A DNA stretch of 62,020 bases from Gammaproteobacteria bacterium (GTDB lineage Bacteria > Pseudomonadota > Gammaproteobacteria > Arenicellales > CAJQKF01): positions 1 through 62,020 of the forward strand of contig JAUIEZ010000011.1 of the NCBI GenBank assembly GCA_030429665.1, read 5' to 3'. The position numbers and the translations under genes are program-made. The notes below the pieces were generated by a model that was not told the origin of the DNA, did not search any database, and saw only the letters and a list, made by a program, of their open reading frames with translations. This document shows positions 39,783-50,514 of this stretch, piece by piece (positions within the stretch are counted from its first letter, which is position 1; the number at the start of each line of letters is the position of its first letter).

Positions 39783-40561
39783 ACGAACTGAACCGCGACC
39801 CCGCCCAGGGGTCCGAAATCGGCGTGCAGGGTGTCGCCCTTCTCGGCCCACACCGGCCGTGTGAAGGAACCCGACAGCAGCAGGTGACCCGGCTCGAGGC
39901 CGACGTCGAACTGCGCCAGCTTGTTGGCCAGCCACGCCACCGCCATCGCCGGGTGACCGAGGACCCCCGCAGCCAGCCCGGTCTCCTCGATGTCCGCGTT
40001 GCGGTAGAACACCGCGCCCACCCAGCGCAGGTCGACGTCGTCCGGTCGCACCGGACGTCCGCCCATGACCAGGCGCGCGGCGGCGCCGTTGTCGGCCACG
40101 GTATCGAATATCTTTCGCGGGTTCTGCACCCTCGCGTCGATAATCTCGATCGACGGCACCACGTACTCGGTAGCGCGCAGCACGTCCAGCAAGCCGACGC
40201 CCGGACCCTTCAGCGGCTTGTCGAGGACGAAGGTCAACTCGGGCTCGACGCGGGGAATACAGAAGTCTTCGAACGGCACCCGGGCGCCGTCGTCGAGCAG
40301 CATGTCGTCGAACACGTGACCGTAGTCGGGCTCGTCGATCTTCGACGACGCCTGCATCGCCTTCGAGGTGAGGCCGACCTTGTGACCGACCAGTTTCGCG
40401 CCGCCCGCGATGCGCCGCTCCACCACCGCCTGGGAGATGGCATAGGCGTCGTCGATGGTGATTTGCGGCCACGTGGTGGAAAGCTGCACGCAGGGCTGCC
40501 GGGTGCGCTGCGCCTCGATCAGGGTTTCGACCGCCTTCAGGCGCTCATCGCTGCTAAGCAT
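39779..40561 (-). CDS. 2-hydroxy-dienoate hydratase (HpaH/MhpD family)
   Basis: 260 aa in the FAH-like hydratase/decarboxylase superfamily: AGGAKLVGHKVGLTSKAMQ, then EPELTFVLDKPL with the metal-ligand glutamates and PSIEIIDARVQNP. It adds water to 2-hydroxypenta-2,4-dienoate or 2-oxohept-4-ene-1,7-dioate. Length and motifs fit HpaH and MhpD equally well. It is translationally coupled to the aldolase that uses its product. Confidence 0.88.
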   Translation of the reverse strand: MLSSDERLKAVETLIEAQRTRQPCVQLSTTWPQITIDDAYAISQAVVERRIAGGAKLVGHKVGLTSKAMQASSKIDEPDYGHVFDDMLLDDGARVPFEDFCIPRVEPELTFVLDKPLKGPGVGLLDVLRATEYVVPSIEIIDARVQNPRKIFDTVADNGAAARLVMGGRPVRPDDVDLRWVGAVFYRNADIEETGLAAGVLGHPAMAVAWLANKLAQFDVGLEPGHLLLSGSFTRPVWAEKGDTLHADFGPLGGVAVQFV

Positions 40562-40695
40562 ATCGTTTCTCGGTTGCGTCTCGTGTATCGGTTGCGTCGG
40601 TTTCGCGTAGCGGGATTCGTCGTACGCCGGGCCCGGGCGGCGTCATTCGCGCCCGGGTCCACCGCCAATCCCGCCTTCGGTCCATACCGCACTCA

Positions 40696-41838
40696 TTATT
40701 GCTGCCGCCCGCCTTCCAATGACTCCAATACTTCCCTGGTATGTTCGCCCAGGGTTGGCGGACAACTGCCCGGTTGGCGCTGCCCGTCGAACAGGACAGG
40801 CCGGTGAATGCAGCGTATCGTCCCCATCTCCGGGTGCTCGATCTCGTAGAAGGTCCCATTGGAAACCGTCTCCGGGTCCGCCATGACCTCGTCGATCCGG
40901 TTGACCGGGGCGTGAGGAACGTCCGCTTTCTCCAGTCGTTCCAGCCAGACGTCCCGGGGGTGTTGGCGGAATATCTCCGCCAACAGCGCGTTCAGGACTT
41001 CGACGTTCTCGATTCGGTCCATCCGGGTCGCGAAGCGCGAGTCCTCGCGCAGGTCGGGGCGCTCGATCGCGTCGGTCAAGGCCAACCAGAACTTTTCCGG
41101 CGACGACAGGTGCACGCTGACTATCCGGCCGTCACCGCAAACGAGCGCGTACGCTTGCGAGTATGCCGCACGGGTGCGCGAATCCATGACGACTCCCTGC
41201 CGCGTGTAGCTCGCAAAGACGTCCGGCATGACCGACATGGTCGCCTCGATCATGTTGACGTCGACGCGCCGACCACGCCCCGTGGACTGCCGGGCGAACA
41301 ACGCGCCCAGGATGCCGTAACAGGCATAGAACCCCGCCAGTTGATCCGATATCGTGGGTCCTCGAACCATGGGCTTCTCCGGATCCAGCGTCAGGTCCAT
41401 CAGCCCGCTCAGGGCCTGGCCGATGGCGTCGTAGGCGGGGCGGTCGCGATTGGGTCCGTCCCGGCCAAACCCCGAGATGGCGCAGTACACCAGGCCTGGA
41501 TTGATCTTGCTCAGCGTCCCGTAGCCCAACTCGAGGCGTTCGAGAACGCCGGGCCGGAAGTTCTCGACCAGCACATCGGCGTCCCGCACCAGGTCGAGCA
41601 ACGTCGCCCGATCGCCTTCGTTCTTGAGATCCAGAACGACACTACGCTTGTTGCGATTGAACCCGACGAAATTCGGACTGTACTTTTCGTTTCCGAAGTT
41701 GCGGAACGGATCGCCATCGGGAGGTTCGATCTTGATGACATCGGCGCCCAGGTCGGCGAGCAACAACCCGGCGAACGGGCCGGTGATGAAGCTTCCGAGC
41801 TCGAGCACCTTCACGCCTTCGAGAACTTCCTGCGTCAT
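40696..41838 (-). CDS. CaiB/BaiF family CoA transferase
   Basis: 380 aa class III CoA transferase. The N-terminal block GVKVLELGSFITGPFAGLLLADLGADVIKIEPP is typical, and D165 (PTISDQLAGF) lies where the catalytic Asp forms the acyl anhydride. It moves CoA between carboxylic acids. The gene starts inside the stop of the hydratase-lyase (ATGA), so it probably activates the acid which that enzyme then shortens. The acid itself is unknown. Confidence 0.9.
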   Translation of the reverse strand: MTQEVLEGVKVLELGSFITGPFAGLLLADLGADVIKIEPPDGDPFRNFGNEKYSPNFVGFNRNKRSVVLDLKNEGDRATLLDLVRDADVLVENFRPGVLERLELGYGTLSKINPGLVYCAISGFGRDGPNRDRPAYDAIGQALSGLMDLTLDPEKPMVRGPTISDQLAGFYACYGILGALFARQSTGRGRRVDVNMIEATMSVMPDVFASYTRQGVVMDSRTRAAYSQAYALVCGDGRIVSVHLSSPEKFWLALTDAIERPDLREDSRFATRMDRIENVEVLNALLAEIFRQHPRDVWLERLEKADVPHAPVNRIDEVMADPETVSNGTFYEIEHPEMGTIRCIHRPVLFDGQRQPGSCPPTLGEHTREVLESLEGGRQQ

Positions 41839-42665
41839 GAATCGTCCCTCCTGTACTCACCCATGCCGGGACGATAACTCTTGTCGTCGAGAAACTGCTT
41901 CATCGCCTCGGCGCGCCCGGACTCGGTGTCCATGAAGCGCATCTCGCGCTCTTTCGCCAACAGGTAGTCGGCGGCCTGATCGACGCTCATTCCGCGCACG
42001 AGCCGAAGGCTTTCCTTGATCGTTCGCAGGGTCTGCGGGTTCTTCTTGCACAGCGACCTCGCAAGTTCCATCGTCGCGTCTTCCAACTGATCGCGGGGGA
42101 CGGACTTGTTGACCAGCTTGATCTCGGCGGCCTTCTTGCCGTCGAACGGCTCGCCGGTCATCGCGTACCAGACCGCATCCCGATAGGAGAGTCCGTCGAC
42201 GATCACTTTTCCGACCAATCCGCCGGGCAGGATTCCCCAGTTCACCTCGGACAAGCCGAACTGGGCCTCGTCCGCCGCGATCGCGAAATCGCAGGCGAAC
42301 AACTGCACGAAAGCACCCCCGAAACAGTACCCGTTGACCATCGCGATCGTCGGTTTCGGAAAGGCGCTGAGGAGCGTCCACCGCCATTCGTGATTCGCCA
42401 GGCGGGCGCGGTGTCGTTCTTTCGGCTTGTCGTCGAGGTCGCGGAAAAACAGCTTGATATCCTGTCCCGCACACCAACTGTCGCCGGCGCCCGTCAACAC
42501 GAGGACGCGTGTTTCCTCGTCCTCCCCAAGCTCCTTGAGAACGTCGACCATCTCGTAGTGAAGCTGGGGACTCATCGCATTGCGCTTCTCGGGACGATTC
42601 AGCGCCACCGTCGTGACGCCGTCACGCTTCTCGACCTTGACCACCTTCAATTTGCTGAAATCCAC
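41835..42665 (-). CDS. Enoyl-CoA hydratase/lyase, hydroxycinnamoyl-CoA hydratase-lyase-like
   Basis: 276 aa crotonase-fold protein. It resembles p-hydroxycinnamoyl-CoA hydratase-lyase (Ech/HCHL) along its length: LNRPEKRNAMSP, IAMVNGYCFGGAF, FGLSEVNWGILPGGLV and MKQFLDDKSYRPG. E140 matches the catalytic Glu. Compared from memory with the Pseudomonas enzyme, the two tyrosines that hold the substrate 4-hydroxyl seem replaced by F73 and L236. HCHL hydrates a cinnamoyl-CoA and splits it to an aromatic aldehyde and acetyl-CoA; an aldehyde dehydrogenase is in the same operon. Confidence 0.82.
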   Translation of the reverse strand: MDFSKLKVVKVEKRDGVTTVALNRPEKRNAMSPQLHYEMVDVLKELGEDEETRVLVLTGAGDSWCAGQDIKLFFRDLDDKPKERHRARLANHEWRWTLLSAFPKPTIAMVNGYCFGGAFVQLFACDFAIAADEAQFGLSEVNWGILPGGLVGKVIVDGLSYRDAVWYAMTGEPFDGKKAAEIKLVNKSVPRDQLEDATMELARSLCKKNPQTLRTIKESLRLVRGMSVDQAADYLLAKEREMRFMDTESGRAEAMKQFLDDKSYRPGMGEYRRDDS

Positions 42666-42802
42666 TATCTTTTCCTCGGGGTTGTGTTGATCGCGAAAGA
42701 ACCATTGTCGTGATTCGTGGAACGCGAATGCGCCCGGAATCGTCTTCGGCCGATGACGCCTTGCTCGCGTGACGACAAACGGCGGTTCCTCGCGGTAAAT
42801 GC

Positions 42803-43798
42803 CTAGACGTGAATCTCGTCGTCCAAGGTGCTCTTGACAAACACGTCCTCTATTGACAGGTGGCGCGTCGAAAGCCCCTGCTCAAAGGAATAGCGAAACA
42901 TGAGTTCCAGCGTCTTCCGGTTCCTTTCGATTCCGTACGGCCAGTATCCCGGACCCATGATCTCCTCGGTTTTCTCGAGCTCGGCGGACATCCATGGCAG
43001 CATGTACTTCAACGCCGCCACCTCGCGCATCTCGGCATCGGCAATCGACCTGGCTTTCTCGAAAGCCTTGGTCAGGCTGGTCGGAAGCCACGGATGCGCC
43101 TCGACAAGCGACGTACGCAAACCCAGTGCGTGCATGATGGGAAAGACGCCGGTCCGCCGGTAGTATCCGATCTCCGCGGCTCGGTAATCCGGGTACAGCC
43201 TGCCGACGTTTTTCGAACCGCGCTCGAAACAGCTCGGCGCCCGCGCGGTAATCAGCGCGTCGAGTTCGCCGTCGTTCAGCATCTGCGACAGCGACTTGCC
43301 ATTCGACGCTTTTTCGAGGGGGAAGTCCTCGCTCAGGTTCAGCGGAAACTTCTCTCGACGCCCCGGTACTTCCAGGCCGCCCTGCACCCAGGTCATCTCG
43401 TCGGGACGCACGCCGTGTTCGTCCTGGAACATACCTCGCACCCAAAGCGCCGCGGACATCTGGTACTCCGGCACCCCGACCCGACGTCCACGCAGATCGC
43501 CGGGTTCGTTGATACCGCGGTCGGTGCGAATGTAGACCGCGGAGTGACGAAACATCCGGGACAGGAAAACGGGAAGCGCGGCGTAGGTGGACATTCCGCG
43601 CGACAGCGCAATCAGGTAGGGCGAGAATCCGAGTTCCACCACGTCGAACTCGCCATGCAGGTAGGCGCGCTGAAAGCATTCCTCTACCGACATCGGCAGG
43701 TAGTTGATATTGCAACCTTCAACCTGGACGCGCCCTTCGATCAGGGGCTGTACGCGATCATAGTTCCAGGTGGCGATTGACAATTCGATCTTGCTCAT
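42803..43798 (-). CDS. 4,5-dihydroxyphthalate decarboxylase-like (SBP-fold) protein
   Basis: 331 aa with no signal peptide, so cytoplasmic. It has the periplasmic-binding-protein type 2 fold used by Pht5-like proteins: LSIATWNYDRVQPLIEGRV, then DVVELGFSPYLIALSRG, DLRGRRVGVPEYQMSAALWVRG and DALITARAPSCFE. Pht5 removes one carboxylate from 4,5-dihydroxyphthalate to give protocatechuate; many relatives have unknown substrates. Its place between TRAP transporter genes and the CoA-dependent lyase suggests a step on an aromatic carboxylate. Confidence 0.8.
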   Translation of the reverse strand: MSKIELSIATWNYDRVQPLIEGRVQVEGCNINYLPMSVEECFQRAYLHGEFDVVELGFSPYLIALSRGMSTYAALPVFLSRMFRHSAVYIRTDRGINEPGDLRGRRVGVPEYQMSAALWVRGMFQDEHGVRPDEMTWVQGGLEVPGRREKFPLNLSEDFPLEKASNGKSLSQMLNDGELDALITARAPSCFERGSKNVGRLYPDYRAAEIGYYRRTGVFPIMHALGLRTSLVEAHPWLPTSLTKAFEKARSIADAEMREVAALKYMLPWMSAELEKTEEIMGPGYWPYGIERNRKTLELMFRYSFEQGLSTRHLSIEDVFVKSTLDDEIHV

Positions 43799-43841
43799 CC
43801 GATTTTCCGTTCACTGTTATCGAGATTTCTTTCCGCCGGCG

Positions 43842-44351
43842 TCATTCGTCGCTGGGCGTGGCGGCGTCGTTCGGGGCGGGACCGCCGCGCAACCGGCGCA
43901 GCGCGGCGGCAAACGATGCGCCGGCGCCGAACCCAAAGCCGACGCAGACCAGCAGACCCAGCCAGCCGATTGATATACGCAGTGCAGGCAGAACTTCCCC
44001 GAACCCGTGAACCATCAACGCCTCGCTGGCGGATCGCCACGAGATGGCCGCCAGCAGCACCGCCCATACGAGGTGCCAGAATGCATCGGCGAAGCGCCGC
44101 AGGCGGACCGGAATCCAGGCCGACAACGGTTCGACCCTCACGTTGGCGTCCCTCCATTCCGCGATCGCGACGGCGAATGCGCCGGCCAGTACCATGGAGA
44201 TCACGACCACGTCGATCGCACCCCGGAAAAGGGTGACGCCGACGATCCGTCCGACCATGTCGATCGACGTCACGGCGATCGCCGCAATGAACCCGGTCGC
44301 GCCGGTAAAGGCGAGGACAACCCAGGTTCGCTCCAGGAATCTTCCGATCAT
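43842..44351 (-). CDS. dctQ: TRAP transporter small permease (DctQ)
   Basis: 169 aa with four membrane helices in the DctQ arrangement; EWRDANVRVEPLSAWIPVRLRR between helices 2 and 3 matches the family. The start is the ATG at 44351-44349, overlapping the DctM stop. The order P-M-Q is unusual, since Q normally precedes M. Confidence 0.88.
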   Translation of the reverse strand: MIGRFLERTWVVLAFTGATGFIAAIAVTSIDMVGRIVGVTLFRGAIDVVVISMVLAGAFAVAIAEWRDANVRVEPLSAWIPVRLRRFADAFWHLVWAVLLAAISWRSASEALMVHGFGEVLPALRISIGWLGLLVCVGFGFGAGASFAAALRRLRGGPAPNDAATPSDE

Positions 44352-45655
44352 CACGCGCCTCGCATACTGGAAGGCAGGTAGGTCGCGATCTGCGGAAAAA
44401 AGAGCAGAACGAGAGCGACCACGACGATAGCCACGACGAACGGCAGCACGCCGACGAACGCGTCCTTCAACTCGATTTCGCGCACCACGGACGTCAGAAT
44501 GAAAATATTGAGCCCGACCGGCGGCGTAATGAGACCCAGTTCTATGAGAACGACCATCATGACCCCGAACCAGACCGGATCGAAGCCGAGTGCGACGACA
44601 ACGGGAAACAGGATCGGCACGGTCAGGAACAAGATGCCCAACCCTTCCATGATGCATCCGAGCAGCGCCAGGAAACCCATGACCAGCAGCATGGTCTCGA
44701 TGGGTCCGAGGCCCAGGCCGATCACCGCGTCGGTCAGCTCTACCGGCACCCGGCTGGCCTCCATGAAAAACTGGAAAAAGCCGGTGCCGATAATGATCAG
44801 GTAGATGACAATCGACGACTCTGCCGTTTGACGCAGGGCGCGAACGATGCCCCGCAGACCGATTTGTTTCGTCGCGAGCGAGATGATGATCGCCGCCCCG
44901 GCGCCGACTGCCGCACCCTCGGTCGGGGTAAACAAGCCAAGGTAGATTCCGCCCATCAGCACGGTGAACAGCAACACGACCGGACCGAGCCGTCGTATTC
45001 TCACCCATCCCGAACCCTCGGGTACGGTGGTTCCGGGCATGTCGTCCGGGGCGATGCGCGACCAGGCCAGGACGACGACGCAGAAAGCCGAGATCAACAG
45101 GATGCCGGGCAGGATGCCGGCGATGAACAACGCGCCGATCGAGGTTTCGGTCAGGAAGCCGTAAATGATCATCATCGCCGACGGCGGGATCATGATCCCC
45201 AACGTACCGCCGGCAACCATGGACCCGCTGACCAGCCGCGGATGGTAGCCACGCTTGAGCATCTCCGGGGCGGCGACCCTGGACATCGCGGACGTCGTCG
45301 CCAGCGAAGATCCGGCCGCGGCGGAGAATCCCCCGGATGCCACGACCGTCGACACGGCGAGCCCGCCCCGATATCGTCCGAACAGCCAACTGATGGCGTC
45401 GAACAGGTACGCGGACATTCCCCCACCCGAGGCGATGTTCCCCATGAGTATGAACAGGGGCAACGTCGACAGGGAGTAGTTGCTGAGAATATCCACCGGG
45501 ACCGTTCCGAGGAGATAGCTCACCGTGTCGAAGTCCCGCAGCACCCAGACGCCGCCGAGACCGACGACCGCCATCGCCAGCGCGATAGGCGCACGCAGGC
45601 CCAGCAGCAACACCAGGCAAACAAACCCCGCAATACCGATCTGGAAAGGCGTCAT
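44351..45655 (-). CDS. dctM: TRAP transporter large permease (DctM)
   Basis: 434 aa with about 12 helices. Family signatures are ALAMAVVGLGG, SSLATTSAMSRVAAPEMLKRGY, GGTLGIMIPPSAMMIIYG and ITPPVGLNIFI. It is the sodium-driven channel for the acid bound by the neighbouring DctP. It ends on the first base of dctQ. Confidence 0.95.
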   Translation of the reverse strand: MTPFQIGIAGFVCLVLLLGLRAPIALAMAVVGLGGVWVLRDFDTVSYLLGTVPVDILSNYSLSTLPLFILMGNIASGGGMSAYLFDAISWLFGRYRGGLAVSTVVASGGFSAAAGSSLATTSAMSRVAAPEMLKRGYHPRLVSGSMVAGGTLGIMIPPSAMMIIYGFLTETSIGALFIAGILPGILLISAFCVVVLAWSRIAPDDMPGTTVPEGSGWVRIRRLGPVVLLFTVLMGGIYLGLFTPTEGAAVGAGAAIIISLATKQIGLRGIVRALRQTAESSIVIYLIIIGTGFFQFFMEASRVPVELTDAVIGLGLGPIETMLLVMGFLALLGCIMEGLGILFLTVPILFPVVVALGFDPVWFGVMMVVLIELGLITPPVGLNIFILTSVVREIELKDAFVGVLPFVVAIVVVALVLLFFPQIATYLPSSMRGA

Positions 45656-45719
45656 CGCGCTGGCTCCGGGAAACCGACCGCCGACATGGATGCGCTACCG
45701 GGCCGGCGGTCGGGTCCAA

Positions 45720-46757
45720 TCACTGCGATGACGCTGCCTTGGCCAGGCGCTCGTACTCCTTCTCGAAATCGGCGAGAAAGGCGCGAGCGGGAACGCCATC
45801 CGCTTCGAGCGCATCGAGCTTGGCTTCGATCGCAGGTCGCACCTTCTCCCGCCAGCTTGCACGCTCCTCCGCGCTCAGTACCCGGCTGGTGTGACCGTCG
45901 GAGTTCGCGATATTGATGCCGGCCTTGTCGCTTTTCGCGAATGCAGCCGCAAACTCCCCGACCATTTCCTCCGTCGAATAGGCGTCGAACAATGCCTTGA
46001 CGTCATCCGGAAGCTCCGCGTAACGAGCTTCGTTCATCAGCAGGAACAGCGGCGCGGCAGAGATGTCGATCTCGACATGGTGCGAGGTGACTTCGCCTAC
46101 GTTGAAGGCGCGCAGCATGCCGAAGGCGCCAATCGCGCCGTCGAGGACGCCTTTCTCGAGCGCCTCGTATGTCGCAGGGGCCGGGGTCAGTATGCCTTCG
46201 GCGCCGAGCAGTGCGAGCGAGTCGACCATGATCTCGTTGCCGGCGCGAATCTTCAGCCCCTCCAGGTCTTCCATCGATTTAACGGGCGTGCGCGTATGCA
46301 ACTGCTGCATGCTGGTCAACCAGATCGAGAGGACGCGTACACCCTCCATCGTGTCGCCGAGATACTTCCTGTGGGTTGTCCAGAACGCCCGCGTGGCCAG
46401 AACGCTGTCGTCGTAGAGGAACGGCAGTTCCAGGAGGCCCATCAAGGGGAATCGGCCCGGCGTGTAGCCGAATAGACCATGGGATATGTCGACAAGCCCC
46501 CGCTGCACCTGGTCGAACTGCCGCGGCGCCTTCCCGTACGCGGATCCGCCGAAATAGGTTTCGAACTCGACCTTACCTCCGGAGGCGGCAGTGATCTCCT
46601 CGATCATCCGGTCCACGGTCAACCGATGGTTCGGGCTGTTCGACGTGGTAAAGGCGCTGATCGTCAGCTTGATCGGCGTCTCCTGGGCGCTCACGGGTCC
46701 GGCGAGGCCGGCCGCGACAAACAGGGAACCGATGATGCCGGTCACTTTCTTCAACAT
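45720..46757 (-). CDS. dctP: TRAP transporter substrate-binding protein (DctP)
   Basis: 345 aa with a signal peptide ending PVSAQE. The DctP fold is clear: GLVDISHGLFGYTPGRFPLMGLLELPF, DLEGLKIRAGNEIMVDSL (with the Arg that binds the ligand carboxylate) and EKGVLDGAIGAFGML. It should bind an organic, probably aromatic, acid in the periplasm and hand it to DctMQ encoded next. Confidence 0.94.
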   Translation of the reverse strand: MLKKVTGIIGSLFVAAGLAGPVSAQETPIKLTISAFTTSNSPNHRLTVDRMIEEITAASGGKVEFETYFGGSAYGKAPRQFDQVQRGLVDISHGLFGYTPGRFPLMGLLELPFLYDDSVLATRAFWTTHRKYLGDTMEGVRVLSIWLTSMQQLHTRTPVKSMEDLEGLKIRAGNEIMVDSLALLGAEGILTPAPATYEALEKGVLDGAIGAFGMLRAFNVGEVTSHHVEIDISAAPLFLLMNEARYAELPDDVKALFDAYSTEEMVGEFAAAFAKSDKAGINIANSDGHTSRVLSAEERASWREKVRPAIEAKLDALEADGVPARAFLADFEKEYERLAKAASSQ

Positions 46758-46833
46758 GGTTGTCTCCTCCGCTGCGGTGAAATGACGGCATCGAGTTTGC
46801 CGCCGGTAAAGTGCTTTCTTCGGACGTGAACGG

Positions 46834-48306
<1,473 letters not shown>

Positions 48307-48373
48307 CTTGCGTGCCTCGGGTGTTTTTCAGAACTTGCCTGGGACTCTCGCCTCGTTCCGCGCGGCGGCGTCG

Positions 48374-49243
48374 TCACAGGCGGTGTCGATCCAGGTAATT
48401 CGATATTTCCACGACGACCCCCTCGGGGTTGTCGTGGGCGAGGTCGTGACTACCGGCGATCTCGACGACCTCGGCGAGCGGGTTGGCCGCGCGCACCTTC
48501 GCCTTGGTCTCGGCGGCAAACAGGTTTGACGTCGCGCCCCGGATGACGAGGAAGGGAAAGTCCACCGCACCCAGGACGCTCCACGCGTCGACTTTCTCCG
48601 GTTCGCGCTTTCCGCCTTCGAGCACGGCCCGGAACTTGTCCCGGTAGTAGAGGTCGCGGCGCAGGCGGTACCCCCCTTCCTGCTTCTCGAGAAAATTCTC
48701 GAAGCGCCTGCGCATCGGCGCGTCGGCGGGAAGATCGGCGGGATGGCCGTGATAGGCAAGTGCCGCATCGATGGATTCGAACAGGTCCGGCTGGCGCCCG
48801 ATCGAGTTGGCGACGTGCTTGCGCCCTTCCGGCGCGAGGTCAGGCGCGAAATCGATGCAGGCCAACCCCTTCACCCGCTGCGGGTGCCAGCCGGTCGCGA
48901 GCAGGCATACGCGCCCGCCCATTGAATGGCCGGCCAGGACCGCCTCGTCCCAGTTGAGGTGGTCCATCAATGCAACGACGTCCCCGGCGACCGAGCGCAG
49001 CCCGTAGTCGCGCGTCGGACTCCGGCCGGATTGCCCGAACCCGCGCATGTCCATCGCCACCACCTCGCGATCCCGCGCGAGCGCCGCGGCGACCGGCACC
49101 CAGTCGTACGAGAAAAATGACAGGCCGTGGGCGATCAGCAATGGCGTCTTGCCGGGCGCGCCGAAAAGGCGGTAAAAAATCTCGACACCGTCTGCCGGCG
49201 CCCTACCGGTGCGATGCGGCAGCCTGGAAATATCCCGTTCCAT
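48374..49243 (-). CDS. Alpha/beta hydrolase, probable meta-cleavage C-C hydrolase
   Basis: 289 aa from the ATG at 49243, five bases after the dioxygenase stop and preceded by a G-rich ribosome site; the open frame extends further but into the upstream gene. The nucleophile is S107 (GHSMGGR), with an Asp and the His of GSHDLAHD completing the triad, and HGLSFFSYDW forms the oxyanion loop. The context next to an extradiol dioxygenase points to the MhpC-like role of splitting the ring-cleavage product, although the sequence is closer to general hydrolases. Confidence 0.82.
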   Translation of the reverse strand: MERDISRLPHRTGRAPADGVEIFYRLFGAPGKTPLLIAHGLSFFSYDWVPVAAALARDREVVAMDMRGFGQSGRSPTRDYGLRSVAGDVVALMDHLNWDEAVLAGHSMGGRVCLLATGWHPQRVKGLACIDFAPDLAPEGRKHVANSIGRQPDLFESIDAALAYHGHPADLPADAPMRRRFENFLEKQEGGYRLRRDLYYRDKFRAVLEGGKREPEKVDAWSVLGAVDFPFLVIRGATSNLFAAETKAKVRAANPLAEVVEIAGSHDLAHDNPEGVVVEISNYLDRHRL

Positions 49244-49248
49244 GCTAT

Positions 49249-50193
49249 CTACCCCCGTCCCGACATGATGCCCATGCCGGTCAGCCATTCCGGGACGATC
49301 CCGTAGTAGTCGAGACCGATCGAAACCGGGTCGATAACGCGGGCGGCGGCGGCGGCGGAAACCCAGGCTCGAACCTCGTGGGCGCCGAACCCGGCCTTCC
49401 TGTCGATTTCCTCGTCGGTGATCGAATCCAGGGCGTTCTCGTCGAAGGCGCTGAACATGTCGATGAAATCACGATCCCACTGCTCGTTCGGCGGCAAACA
49501 CGGGCCACGCTGTTCGACCAGGTCGCGCGCGGCCTGGATCACCCGCGCCTCGCGCGCCTGCAGTTCTTCGCGGGTCGGCTCCTGCTTGTTGATCAGGCGG
49601 CGCGCAATCTTCGTCGACGTGCGGTCCAGGCGAGGCGTCGGCGGGTCGTGGGACAGTCCGCCGGAACCGACTAGCGTAATGCGCTTGTCGCCGTGACCTT
49701 TCAGGAATCGTCCCACGGCTTCGCCGAACAGTCGTGAGCGGCGAAGCGAAGGCCGTGGATCGGCCGCGCAGTTCACGAATATCGGCAGCACGTCGTATCG
49801 GGCCAGGGCGCCGGTCAACTTGATCAGGGGAATCGTGATGCCGTGATCGACCTTCATGTCGTAGGACACCGCGACATCGAAGTCCTCGCCGCGCACGTGG
49901 CGCGCACATTCGAGGGCGAGGTCCCTGGGAACCTTGAGCGGGCCGCCGGACAGGCCCCAGTCTTTCGACCCCTCGGCGGCGAGGCCGATACAGAAACTCG
50001 GCATCAGTTCGTAGAAGAACCCGTTGAAGTGATCGGGACCGAAAACCACGACCAGGTCCGGCTCGAACGCGCGAACCTGCTGGGCGGCGCGCTCTATCGC
50101 GGCGAAGAACCTCGACTGCTCTCCGTCACCACTCTCTTCGATGCCCGTCAACATCAACGGACTGTGGGATGCACATATCAACTGGATCGGCAT
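49249..50193 (-). CDS. Class III extradiol dioxygenase (MhpB-like)
   Basis: 314 aa, the length of 2,3-dihydroxyphenylpropionate 1,2-dioxygenase. The conserved histidines are visible: H10 and H55 (FGPDHFNGFF) as likely iron ligands, H117 (DHGITIPL) and H182 (GGLSHDPP) at the positions of the MhpB acid/base pair. It should cleave a 2,3-dihydroxyphenyl ring next to the hydroxyls. It is first in the 11-kb operon, 78 nt from a GntR-type dyad. Confidence 0.9.
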   Translation of the reverse strand: MPIQLICASHSPLMLTGIEESGDGEQSRFFAAIERAAQQVRAFEPDLVVVFGPDHFNGFFYELMPSFCIGLAAEGSKDWGLSGGPLKVPRDLALECARHVRGEDFDVAVSYDMKVDHGITIPLIKLTGALARYDVLPIFVNCAADPRPSLRRSRLFGEAVGRFLKGHGDKRITLVGSGGLSHDPPTPRLDRTSTKIARRLINKQEPTREELQAREARVIQAARDLVEQRGPCLPPNEQWDRDFIDMFSAFDENALDSITDEEIDRKAGFGAHEVRAWVSAAAAARVIDPVSIGLDYYGIVPEWLTGMGIMSGRG

Positions 50194-50270
50194 TCGGCCT
50201 CCCGCGTGATCGGCCGTCAGCCCTTGCGCCGACGACTCGTTTTTACGTTGTCGGCGCCAACTATAGCATG

Positions 50271-50294
50271 AAAAGGATATAAGTCTATACTTTT
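50271..50294 (-). promoter_or_regulatory. Candidate GntR (HutC-type) operator before the dioxygenase operon
   Basis: On the minus strand this reads AGTATAGACTTATATCCT flanked by A and T runs, a near-dyad AGTATA-N6-TATCCT. It contains GTATAGAC, matching the HutC-subfamily pattern GTNTANAC. It lies 78 nt before the dioxygenase ATG in AT-rich DNA (50270-50335) that should hold the promoter. A similar site precedes the regulator gene. The rest of the 321-nt gap holds no gene. Confidence 0.5.
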
Positions 50295-50422
50295 AATTTT
50301 TTGTTATTATGTAATTGATATTCAATACTTTCCATTGCTTTCGGCTGCGGGAGAACCGACCGGAAATCGAAGAGGACGTACGCCGATCAAGACCGCGTCC
50401 CGGGAGGCATTCGGCGTGACGC

Positions 50423-50443
50423 ATCGCGGCGCATGACCGCGAT
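50423..50443 (-). terminator. Possible terminator hairpin after gntR
   Basis: Seven-base arms ATCGCGG / CCGCGAT with a 7-nt loop lie 72 nt past the gntR stop. No U tract, so the assignment is weak. Confidence 0.25.
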
Positions 50444-50514
50444 AGCCGTCGAACTCCCGCCTTCGAGACGCTTCGATGCCGCGCGAATCCGGCACGTCGT
50501 TGCCGGAACGGACA

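Noticed and set aside
43842..45719. A 625-codon minus-strand frame covering the TRAP genes
   Set aside because: Only its last 169 codons are real (DctQ); the rest is out of frame with DctM, which has clear family motifs in its own frame.
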